Shown: positions 1-5,447, counted from the stretch's first letter. The stretch is DNA of 5,611 nucleotides from an uncultured Eubacteriales bacterium (GCA_905199135.1 CAJKFC010000108.1:1-5611); one strand, 5' to 3'. The notes: generated by a model from the sequence alone, not told the origin. A program made the numbers and translations.

Positions 1-1
1 G

Positions 2-712
2 GCAAGGGAGAGTAAAGTAAAAATGCTTGTGGCGGTAAACGACAGGGGAGTGATATATCCGCCCTGCGGCAGATGCCGCGAGCTCATGTGTCAGCTCGAC
101 CCCGAAAACGCCGATACACTCATAAAGGTGACGGAAAATGAGATAAAGACATTGGAGGAGCTTATGCCGTTTAAGTGGTTCAGCGCCAAAAAGCCCGATT
201 ATCTGAATCTTGAAATCGAAAGCCAGAGACTTGTGCTCAGGTCTCTCTCGCTTGACAATATTCAGGACATATTCGTAAACTTTACTCCCGAGGTCACCGA
301 GTATATGTTCCCGAAACCTGCCGAGGACATATCCGAGACCGAGAAATTTGTAGGAAAAACCCTTGAGAATATGGAAAAGGGAAAAGAGATAGTCTTTGCC
401 GTAAGAACGAAAGAGGGCGGAGAGTTCATAGGCCTTTGCGGAATACACTCGATAAAATCCAAAAAAATCGAGCTGGGCATATGGACTAAAAAAGCGGCCC
501 ACGGAAAAGGCTACGGTCTCGAGGCCATAGCGGCTTGCATCAGATACATAAGGGACGAACTGCTTTTCGATGTGATAGTCTATCCCGTCGACAGGCGAAA
601 TGCACCAAGCCGCAGAATACCCATCCTCATGGGAGGAAAGCTTTTCAAAACCTACGAGCTGAAAAACTTAAGCGGAAAAACACTGGAAATAGAGGAATAC
701 CACATATCATGA
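2..712 (+). CDS. Cytidine deaminase-like / GNAT acetyltransferase fusion (5' partial)
   Basis: The frame is open through the left edge, so the true start lies outside the window; the first internal ATG is at 23. Numbered from that ATG, residues 12-25 hold a PPCGRCREL motif. This is the second zinc-binding half of the cytidine deaminase/blasticidin-S deaminase fold, with C15 and C18 as two of the zinc ligands. The (C/H)AE half carrying the catalytic glutamate must lie upstream and cannot be checked. The deaminase part ends near the usual C-terminal ELMPFKW. From about residue 61 a complete RimJ/RimL-like GNAT domain (Acetyltransf_3 type) follows. It begins LEIESQRLVLRSL and has the acetyl-CoA loop HGKGYG at 160-165 and a late N-A-P-S-R segment at 193-197. 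Such enzymes transfer acetyl from acetyl-CoA to an amine, while the deaminase would hydrolyse a cytosine-like amine. Substrates are unknown. The stop overlaps the next start by ATGA. The family calls are firm; that the fusion works as one polypeptide is inference. Confidence 0.85.
   Translation, partial: ARESKVKMLVAVNDRGVIYPPCGRCRELMCQLDPENADTLIKVTENEIKTLEELMPFKWFSAKKPDYLNLEIESQRLVLRSLSLDNIQDIFVNFTPEVTEYMFPKPAEDISETEKFVGKTLENMEKGKEIVFAVRTKEGGEFIGLCGIHSIKSKKIELGIWTKKAAHGKGYGLEAIAACIRYIRDELLFDVIVYPVDRRNAPSRRIPILMGGKLFKTYELKNLSGKTLEIEEYHIS
154..166 (+). promoter_or_regulatory. Internal Shine-Dalgarno-like site and ATG inside the fusion gene
   Basis: GGAGG at 154-158 sits five bases before an in-frame ATG at 164, at the junction between the deaminase-like and GNAT parts. 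Initiation here would give a 182-residue protein holding only the GNAT domain. The 13-mer GGAGGAGCTTATG is identical to the ribosome binding site and start of the DUF2812 gene at 3430-3442. It also encodes the LEELM stretch expected at the end of the deaminase, so it may be incidental. Confidence 0.35.
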
Positions 713-1641
713 CAGAGATAACACTTGGAAGATCGGGGATAAAAGTGCCGCCCATATGCTTCGGCAGCCTTACCATGTCCCCGTGTCAGTACGATTTTGA
801 GGCCGAGAGGGCGGGGGAAGTCATTGCCTATGCCGCCGAAAAGAGGCTTAACTTTATAGACACCGCCCAATATTACAGAAATTATCACCTTTTGAGGGCG
901 GCGGTTAAAAAGAGCAAAAAAGACCTTATAATAACCTCCAAAACCTACGCCTATGAATATCAGGCGGCGGTAGAGGCCGTCGAGGAGGCCAGAAGGGAGA
1001 TAGACAGGGACTATATAGACATCTTCATGCTCCACGAGCAGGAGAGCGAATGGACGCTGAGAGGACACAGAGACGCCCTCGACGCCCTTTATGATTTAAA
1101 GGCCAAAGGCATAATAAGAGCGGTGGGCATATCGACACACTTTGTGGCAGGCGTCGAAGGAGCCGTCAAGTACGGCCTCGATGTGGTGCATCCCATGCTC
1201 AATGTCACAGGCCTCGGCATATGCGACGGCTTGAGGGAGGACATGGAGAAGGCGGTGCAGAAGGCCTATGAAAGCGGCATGGGAGTTTACACCATGAAGG
1301 CCTTCGGCGGCGGCAACCTGTATATGAGGGCGAGCGAATGCCTTGATTATATATTTGATTTTCCGTATAAGCACAGCGTAGCTCTCGGCATGAAGAGCGA
1401 GCAGGAGGTTGATGACAATCTGGAATATTTTTGTAACCGAAAATTCACCGAAGGTTACAATGTGCAGGGCAAGCACCTGCACATAGAGGACTACTGTACG
1501 GGCTGCGGCCGATGTGCTGAAAAATGTTCGCAAAAAGCCCTTTATATTGAGGACAGGCGCTGTAATTGCCGCACAGATGTTTGCCTTTTGTGCGGATACT
1601 GTGCGGCGGCTTGTCCCGATTTCGCTATAAAAATACTTTAA
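709..1641 (+). CDS. Aldo/keto reductase with C-terminal 2x[4Fe-4S] ferredoxin domain
   Basis: This 310-residue cytoplasmic oxidoreductase has two parts. Residues 1-245 form an aldo/keto reductase barrel, with the family tetrad visible as D51, Y56 (FIDTAQYY), K78 (ITSK) and H109 (MLHE). The late nucleotide-binding stretch GMKSEQEVDDN is at 227-237. Residues 261-305 are a bacterial-type ferredoxin module with two CxxCxxCxxxC clusters (C263/266/269/273 and C292/295/298/302, the latter followed by Pro). The spacer between them has an extra C285-x-C287. Proteins of this layout (COG1453-like) are common in anaerobes and are thought to link NAD(P)H-type chemistry to one-electron carriers; the substrate here is unknown. 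The start at 709 is preferred because its ATG overlaps the upstream TGA (ATGA) with AGAGGAA about a dozen bases before it. An in-frame extension back to 535 would lie inside the GNAT coding sequence and shows no family similarity. Confidence 0.92.
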   Translation: MTEITLGRSGIKVPPICFGSLTMSPCQYDFEAERAGEVIAYAAEKRLNFIDTAQYYRNYHLLRAAVKKSKKDLIITSKTYAYEYQAAVEAVEEARREIDRDYIDIFMLHEQESEWTLRGHRDALDALYDLKAKGIIRAVGISTHFVAGVEGAVKYGLDVVHPMLNVTGLGICDGLREDMEKAVQKAYESGMGVYTMKAFGGGNLYMRASECLDYIFDFPYKHSVALGMKSEQEVDDNLEYFCNRKFTEGYNVQGKHLHIEDYCTGCGRCAEKCSQKALYIEDRRCNCRTDVCLLCGYCAAACPDFAIKIL

Positions 1642-1701
1642 GTATACCGATTTCACAAAATTCTCCGTAAGATTTTGGACAGTATTTTGTAACTGTTTTG
1701 T
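1642..1701 (+). other. Intergenic stretch with weak AT-rich inverted repeats
   Basis: Between the reductase stop and the next promoter there are only weak dyads. CAAAATTCT (1656-1664) can pair with AGATTTTG (1670-1677) if one T bulges, and ACAGT (1679-1683) can pair with ACTGT (1692-1696). Neither is GC-rich or followed by a clean T-run. A terminator for the left operon is therefore not clearly visible, and some read-through into the next unit is possible. Confidence 0.4.
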
Positions 1702-1716
1702 TTGACTTTTGTAACT
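1685..1716 (+). repeat. Direct repeat TTTTGTAACT x2, candidate operator
   Basis: The 10-mer TTTTGTAACT occurs exactly at 1685-1694 and again at 1707-1716, 22 bases apart, or about two helical turns. A looser relative, ATTTTGGACAGT, precedes them at 1672-1683. The first copy lies just upstream of the -35 box and the second starts on the last base of the -35 and runs into the spacer. A regulator binding both on one face of the helix would block RNA polymerase. No regulator can be assigned. Confidence 0.45.
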
Positions 1717-1730
1717 ATTTGTGCTAAAAT
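1702..1730 (+). promoter_or_regulatory. Sigma-A promoter with extended -10, upstream of the 93-residue gene
   Basis: The -35 box TTGACT is at 1702-1707 and the -10 box TAAAAT at 1725-1730, separated by 17 bases. A TGC just before the -10 (1722-1724) makes it an extended -10. The start of transcription should fall near 1737, giving a leader of about 22 bases. It probably drives both the small gene and the NlpC/P60 gene. Confidence 0.8.
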
Positions 1731-1758
1731 AAAAATAACGCAGAAAGGCGGACGCTAA

Positions 1759-2040
1759 ATGGAAAAAATATTGACCTATAAAGGCAATGCACTCATGAGA
1801 TCCGGCAACACCATTTTCTACGGCAAACCGGAAAACAAACACATTATAATGATTAAAATATTGGAGAGCAAAGAGCTTTCCGATTTGAGAACGGCTACAA
1901 AACTCAACATAGAGCTTCAGCTCAACGACCCTGACATAAACGCTTCGGACAGGGTTTTGAAGACGGCTCAGAGAACAAATCTTTACGACGCCCTTGATAT
2001 AGCTTCCATATGGCTTGCAAGGGCAGGACAGAACAAATAG
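1759..2040 (+). CDS. Small conserved-looking protein of unknown function (93 aa)
   Basis: I do not recognise a named family for this 93-residue soluble protein. It has no signal peptide, membrane helix, cysteines or known catalytic motif. The N-terminal third looks like short beta strands (MEKILTYKGN, NTIFYG, HIIMIKILESKEL). It is followed by a mixed region and a C-terminal amphipathic helix rich in Ala, Leu and Asp (LYDALDIASIWLARAG, 75-90). It resembles small hypothetical proteins I recall from Clostridia that start with a similar LTYKG...R.GN.I.YG pattern, but this is from memory. Expression looks real: a good promoter lies upstream, and an AAGGCGG ribosome site (1745-1751, one mismatch to AAGGAGG) sits seven bases before ATG. 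It is 39 bases upstream of the wall hydrolase with no terminator between, so the two are probably co-transcribed. Confidence 0.8.
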   Translation: MEKILTYKGNALMRSGNTIFYGKPENKHIIMIKILESKELSDLRTATKLNIELQLNDPDINASDRVLKTAQRTNLYDALDIASIWLARAGQNK

Positions 2041-2079
2041 CAAAGAAGTCAAACAAGGCAGTTTAAAACGGAGGAAAAA

Positions 2080-2967
2080 ATGTTAAAAAAGATAAGGACG
2101 GTATTTACAGCAGGAATTCTGGCTGCGGTGCTGGCGGTTTCGGCCTCGGCTCTCGACAGCATAAAGGCAGGCGTGGTTGACGCAAGCGCTTTGAATCTCA
2201 GACAGCAGGCGACAACCGAATCGGCATCGCTTAAAATGCTCTCAAACGGCACAGACCTTTCGGTCATAGGCGAAGAGGGCGAGTTCTACAAGGTTTCTGC
2301 AGCAGGCACAGTTGGATATGCTCATAAGGACTATGTTATTATAAAAGACATTATGAATATATCTAACGGCGGCGGCGTAAAGGTCACTGCAAGCGCACTC
2401 AATCTCAGAGCAGAGCCCAGCCTTTCGGCAGCTGTTATCGGCAAGCTCTATGAGGGAACAACGGCAGAGATCATCGGAATCAACAGCGGATGGCTCAAGG
2501 TCAACTCCTCCGCGGGCACAGGTTACATAAGCCCCGACTATGTGGAATACATCGAGCTCTCCTCCGCTTCGGCAGGTCAGGCATTGTCAAACTCCTCTCT
2601 CGGTCAGCAGGTTGTGGACAAGGCTCTCAGCTATCTCGGCGTAAAATATGTTTACGGCGGCGCAAGCCCTTCGGGATTTGACTGCTCCGGTCTTTCCTAT
2701 TATGTGTACAAGCAGTTCGGCGCAACACTCAACCGTTCTTCTTCCGCTCAGACCTCCAACGGATATAAGGTATCCAAGAGCGAGCTTACGCCCGGCGATT
2801 TGGTCTTTTTCTCCAGCCCCGGAAGCAGCTCTGTTGGACATGTAGGTATATACATAGGTAACGGACAGATGGTCCACTCTGTAAAACCCGGACGCTCCGT
2901 TGAGATCGACACAATAAACTCCGGTTACTACTCTACATATTATTGGGGCGCAAGGCGCATCTTCTAA
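2080..2967 (+). CDS. Exported SH3b-SH3b-NlpC/P60 peptidoglycan endopeptidase
   Basis: This 295-residue secreted cell-wall hydrolase has a signal peptide at residues 1-24 (positive MLKKIR, hydrophobic core, cleavage expected after ASA at 22-24). Two bacterial SH3 domains follow, about 29-88 and 98-157. They are clear copies of each other: ASALNLR occurs at 35-41 and 104-110, and GYxxxDYV at 79-86 and 148-155, both 69 residues apart. After a Ser/Ala-rich linker (160-173) comes an NlpC/P60 papain-like domain, about 176-295. It carries the catalytic C202 in FDCSGL, H254 in VGHVGIYIG, and H266 in the usual third position. The family cleaves bonds around gamma-D-Glu-diamino acid in stem peptides, and the SH3b units bind wall peptides. 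Its role would be wall turnover or daughter-cell separation. A GGAGG at 2070-2074, five bases before ATG, fixes the start. It has no promoter of its own in the 39-base gap and so probably depends on the one at 1702. Confidence 0.95.
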   Translation: MLKKIRTVFTAGILAAVLAVSASALDSIKAGVVDASALNLRQQATTESASLKMLSNGTDLSVIGEEGEFYKVSAAGTVGYAHKDYVIIKDIMNISNGGGVKVTASALNLRAEPSLSAAVIGKLYEGTTAEIIGINSGWLKVNSSAGTGYISPDYVEYIELSSASAGQALSNSSLGQQVVDKALSYLGVKYVYGGASPSGFDCSGLSYYVYKQFGATLNRSSSAQTSNGYKVSKSELTPGDLVFFSSPGSSSVGHVGIYIGNGQMVHSVKPGRSVEIDTINSGYYSTYYWGARRIF

Positions 2968-3008
2968 TTCAGAATAAACTTATCATATTCCAATCCAATC
3001 AAAACCAA

Positions 3009-3047
3009 ATTAAAATGGCAGAGCCCAAAAGGTTCTGCCATTTTAAT
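3009..3047 (+). terminator. Intrinsic terminator after the NlpC/P60 gene
   Basis: A 17-bp stem (3009-3025 with 3031-3047) has one G-U pair and a CAAAA loop. Its GC core is GGCAGAGCC paired with GGTTCTGCC, flanked by A- and T-rich arms that supply the TTTTAAT end. There is no long pure T-run, so efficiency is uncertain. It lies two bases before the -35 of the next promoter, insulating the PadR operon. Confidence 0.8.
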
Positions 3048-3048
3048 A

Positions 3049-3077
3049 TTGACAATATCGAGCATCGATGTTATAAT
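3049..3077 (+). promoter_or_regulatory. Full-consensus sigma-A promoter of the PadR operon
   Basis: TTGACA at 3049-3054 and TATAAT at 3072-3077 are both perfect consensus boxes with a 17-base spacer, and a TGT precedes the -10 (extended -10). Transcription should begin near 3084. Such a strong promoter suggests that control is by repression, which fits the overlaid dyads. Confidence 0.9.
3052..3071. promoter_or_regulatory. Candidate PadR operator 1 (in the promoter spacer)
   Basis: The core ATATCGA-GCA-TCGATGT (3055-3071) is a 17-bp dyad with one mismatch between arms. It fills the spacer between the -35 and -10 boxes and abuts the TATAAT. Including the preceding ACA, 17 of 20 bases match the site at 3086-3105. 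Position and symmetry suggest the binding site of the dimeric PadR regulator encoded just downstream. Binding itself is inferred. Confidence 0.7.
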
Positions 3078-3085
3078 ACAGACAT

Positions 3086-3105
3086 ACAATATCGATACTC
3101 GATGT
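3086..3105. promoter_or_regulatory. Candidate PadR operator 2 (in the leader)
   Basis: The second copy, core ATATCGA-TAC-TCGATGT (3089-3105), differs from operator 1 only in the three central bases. It lies 34 bases downstream of the first, just after the expected transcription start, and ends directly before AAGGAGGTG. Occupancy here would hinder promoter escape. Together the sites flank the -10 region. Confidence 0.7.
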
Positions 3106-3119
3106 AAGGAGGTGGGGCG

Positions 3120-3443
3120 ATGTCAAAAAAGACCTTTGAAGTGCTGTCGGAAAGTATGCTGTATGTTCTCATGGCTTTTATGAAAAGCGATATGTGCGGC
3201 ACAGAAATAGTGAATTTTATATCGAAAAGGACGAAGGGCAGGATAAAGATGGGCCCCGGCACTCTTTATACCATACTTTCCAAATTTGAGGAGACCTCCC
3301 TCATTGAGGAAACGGAGGTACAGGGGCGAAAACGCATATACGCCGTCACCGAAAAGGGGCGAAAGGTGTATTATGACGAGGTGGAAAGGCTGAGACGCTG
3401 TCTTTGCGACATTGAAGAGGAGGAAAAGGGGAGGAGCTTATGA
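3120..3443 (+). CDS. PadR-family transcriptional regulator
   Basis: This 107-residue winged-helix repressor has the typical PadR core: the first helices (ESMLYVLMAFMKSDMCGTEI, 11-30), a recognition region with GPGTLYTILSKFEE (45-58), and the wing (LIEETEVQGRKRIYAVTEKGR, 61-81). A short C-terminal helix (82-99) is the usual dimerisation element of the small PadR subgroup (LmrR-like). There is no separate C-terminal ligand domain, so any ligand would bind at the dimer pore. It starts at an ATG seven bases after a near-perfect AAGGAGGTG (3106-3114). Its stop overlaps the DUF2812 start by ATGA, implying coupled translation. Two dyads over its promoter suggest autoregulation. The acidic tail (EEEEKG) is unremarkable. 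Confidence 0.95.
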   Translation: MSKKTFEVLSESMLYVLMAFMKSDMCGTEIVNFISKRTKGRIKMGPGTLYTILSKFEETSLIEETEVQGRKRIYAVTEKGRKVYYDEVERLRRCLCDIEEEEKGRSL

Positions 3444-4636
3444 TTTTTAAAATTGTAACGGAAAATCCGATGGATATAGCGGGCATGGAGAGCTGGCTCA
3501 ACGAGCAGTCGGAAAAAGGACTTGAGCTTAAGTTTATGGTGCTCAACACCGTCGCCGCCTTTAAAAAATGCGAAAAGGGAAAGTATAAGTATGTTTTGGA
3601 GCCCAAAAGGGATTTTGAGGAGAATGAGAACAATGACAGGCTGGATTTTTACAAGAGCTTCGGCTGGCAGTTTGTCTGCAAATTCGCAAATCTCTTTTAC
3701 ATAATGAAGGCCGAAAAGGATGCAGAGGAACTTTACACCGACAGAGAACTTCAGGCGGAAGTATACGGCACCGTCAAAAAGAGCTCCTTCCGAAGCCTGA
3801 TATTTACAATAATCATCACAGCTATTGTATTGGGGTTCGGCATAGCTTTCGGGGATTTTTCGCCTTACGGTCTTGCAAAGAAAAATATAAACCTGACCAT
3901 ACTGCTGCTCATGATCGTAATGCCGTTTTTCCTGCTGTCGTCGATAATTGACTATGTGATTTTCAAAAGGTTTTTCAAAGCCATCGAGAGAGGGGAAAAG
4001 CCTAAAATAAAGTCGAGAAAAGTATACAGAATCTTCAACCTTGCAATGCTCATGGCGGCGATGATAATTTTGCTGGCCCACTATATAGTGCCTTTTATCC
4101 AGTACACATCTGTCGAGAGTGTCGGGATAGAGCGGGCGGAGGATTTTGTATATCTTAAAATGTCCGACATATACGGAGACGAATACCGAACCGTCGAGGG
4201 AATGAGGTATGAGGGCAAGGACTTTTCCAATTATTTTGAAAGGCGCAGTACAAATCTTCTTTCGGAATATGTGGAGATAACCCAGACCGGCGAGGTGAAA
4301 GGCGCCGAGACGGGAATGCTGATGAGATTTTACGACACCAGGATAAACTCCATGGCTGTGCCGCTTATAGAGGACTATATGTCCAAAATTCCTCTGGGCG
4401 ACAGATACATAGGAAGAAACTATGACGAGTATTCGGTATATCCCTATAAGACCTTTGAGGAGGGCGCAGTCAAAACAGAGCAGAGAGTGGGTTTTGACTT
4501 TTTCGCCTACGGCGAGCACGGCGGAGCACAGCATCTTTTCTGTGCCTTAAACGGCAGGGCGGCGTATATATCTTTCTACGGCGACAAAAAGCTCACCGAT
4601 TACACAGAGGAGATAAAAGCAATTCTGGAACAGTAA
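3440..4636 (+). CDS. DUF2812 membrane protein with long extracytoplasmic C-terminal domain
   Basis: This 398-residue protein is the usual partner of a PadR regulator. Residues 1-105 match the DUF2812 pattern (MESWLNEQSEKGLEL, KYKYVLEPKRDF, DFYKSFGWQFVCKFANLFYI). Three membrane helices are predicted at about 118-138, 150-175 and 198-221. Lys/Arg-rich stretches before helix 1 (113-118) and between helices 2 and 3 (176-197) place the N-terminus and that loop inside. The C-terminal residues 222-398 would then be outside. That part, with many Tyr, Asp and Glu and no cysteine cluster (only C368), has no family I recognise. The biochemical function of DUF2812 proteins is not established; a role in sensing envelope stress or antimicrobials, passed to PadR, is speculation from the gene pairing. 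The start overlaps the PadR stop (ATGA) and is preceded by GGAGGAG at 3430-3436. Strong terminator immediately after. Confidence 0.9.
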   Translation: MIFKIVTENPMDIAGMESWLNEQSEKGLELKFMVLNTVAAFKKCEKGKYKYVLEPKRDFEENENNDRLDFYKSFGWQFVCKFANLFYIMKAEKDAEELYTDRELQAEVYGTVKKSSFRSLIFTIIITAIVLGFGIAFGDFSPYGLAKKNINLTILLLMIVMPFFLLSSIIDYVIFKRFFKAIERGEKPKIKSRKVYRIFNLAMLMAAMIILLAHYIVPFIQYTSVESVGIERAEDFVYLKMSDIYGDEYRTVEGMRYEGKDFSNYFERRSTNLLSEYVEITQTGEVKGAETGMLMRFYDTRINSMAVPLIEDYMSKIPLGDRYIGRNYDEYSVYPYKTFEEGAVKTEQRVGFDFFAYGEHGGAQHLFCALNGRAAYISFYGDKKLTDYTEEIKAILEQ

Positions 4637-4665
4637 AAAAACAAGCCCATAGGGCTTGTTTTTTT
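4635..4665. terminator. Bidirectional intrinsic terminator between convergent genes
   Basis: ACAAGCCC, loop ATA, and GGGCTTGT form a perfect stem. Seven A at 4635-4641 and seven T at 4659-4665 extend it, giving 14 pairs and a U-run on either strand. It overlaps the DUF2812 stop codon and ends seven bases from the convergent XRE gene stop, so it can terminate both transcripts. Confidence 0.95.
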
Positions 4666-4671
4666 GTAGTT

Positions 4672-5424
4672 TTAAAAAGACGGTCTTGCCAGCAAAATGA
4701 AAATTACCGCGGCGGTGCATGCAGAGACCGAAATCAGCAGCCAAATGCGGTTTTTTATTGACAGAAGTGGGGATTCGCCGATTTTCAGCTTTTCGGCCGA
4801 AAGACCCATGACTATCGAAAGCAGATACAATGCGCCCCATATTGCCCAGCCGTAGTGACTGTGGCCGTAAGGCGCTCCTGCGGGACAGGGGCCTAAAATC
4901 TCACCGATAGCCACGGCAAGGAAAAACATGGCGGTGTTTACCACAGAAAATCTGAGTTTTCCCCAAAGAGCCGAAAAAACCGAGACAGCCATGACCCACC
5001 AAAACAGCCTGTTTGTCAACAGCCATGACCAGAGATAGGGTGAATGACTCGGGCGAGTGATTACCGACAGCAGGCTGCTTTCCGAAAAGTCTGCTGTGCA
5101 AAGCTGAACTGCTAAATATACAGCGATGTATACCGCCGCTGTGAGGGCGGCTGCCGTAACGGAGAGGGATATTTTTCTGCCGTCTTTTTCATCTTTTTCG
5201 CCGTCGGAGATTTTATTTTCTTCCGTTTCGGCTTTTTCTTTATCTATTAGAAGATCCGCCGTGGTGCCGAATATTTCGGCCAGTTTGAAAAGATTGGCCG
5301 CAGTGGGAGAAGAAGCGCCCGATTCCCATTTTGTAACGGCCTGTCGGCTCACTCCTACAAGTTCGGCAAGAGCGTCCTGTGACAGCCCCGCCCTTATTCG
5401 GTGCTCTCTTATTCTGTCGCCCAT
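4672..5424 (-). CDS. Membrane-anchored XRE-family HTH regulator
   Basis: This 250-residue protein starts with a Cro/C1-type helix-turn-helix at residues 2-58 (MGDRIREHRIRAGLSQ, then VSRQAVTKWESG as the recognition part). A charged Lys/Glu/Asp-rich linker follows (62-84). Then come five predicted membrane helices at about 89-108, 139-155, 160-178, 192-208 and 227-245. The positive-inside rule (GKLR at 155-158; EKLKIGES...IKNR at 211-226) agrees with the DNA-binding part inside and the third inter-helix segment outside. That outer loop holds GPCPAGAPYGHSHYGWAIW, with two histidines two residues apart. This layout suggests a tethered regulator that senses something at or outside the membrane; target genes and signal are unknown. 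The start at 5424 is chosen over the ATG at 5430 because the GGAGG at 5433-5437 is eight bases from it but only two from the other. It is divergent from nothing in the window and convergent with the DUF2812 gene. Confidence 0.9.
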   Translation of the reverse strand: MGDRIREHRIRAGLSQDALAELVGVSRQAVTKWESGASSPTAANLFKLAEIFGTTADLLIDKEKAETEENKISDGEKDEKDGRKISLSVTAAALTAAVYIAVYLAVQLCTADFSESSLLSVITRPSHSPYLWSWLLTNRLFWWVMAVSVFSALWGKLRFSVVNTAMFFLAVAIGEILGPCPAGAPYGHSHYGWAIWGALYLLSIVMGLSAEKLKIGESPLLSIKNRIWLLISVSACTAAVIFILLARPSF

Positions 5425-5432
5425 TTGCATCG

Positions 5433-5440
5433 CCTCCTTT
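5433..5440 (-). promoter_or_regulatory. Ribosome binding site that decides the XRE start
   Basis: Read on the minus strand this is AAAGGAGG. The GGAGG core is eight bases upstream of the ATG at 5424 and only two bases from the in-frame ATG at 5430, so the downstream ATG is the likelier start. The choice changes the protein by two residues (MQ). Confidence 0.75.
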
Positions 5441-5447
5441 TATGAGA

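Noticed and set aside
535..708. N-terminal extension of the aldo/keto reductase
   Set aside because: It would overlap the GNAT coding region by more than 170 bases, and the added residues are basic and low-quality. The ATGA start at 709 begins exactly at the family's usual N-terminus.
1633..1645. ATACTTTAAGTAT palindrome as a terminator of the reductase gene
   Set aside because: It is AT-only apart from one C and one G, has almost no loop and no T-run after it, and overlaps the stop codon. Chance is enough to explain it.
1096..2052. Long minus-strand open frame (318 codons) opposite the reductase and the small gene
   Set aside because: It crosses a promoter and two well-supported plus-strand genes, has no ribosome site worth noting, and its translation shows no family pattern. 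It is the mirror of biased codon use on the other strand.
3371..4534. Long minus-strand open frame (387 codons) opposite the DUF2812 gene
   Set aside because: The plus strand here has a recognised family, a ribosome site and a terminator. The antisense translation is rich in His, Cys and Tyr and matches nothing I recognise.
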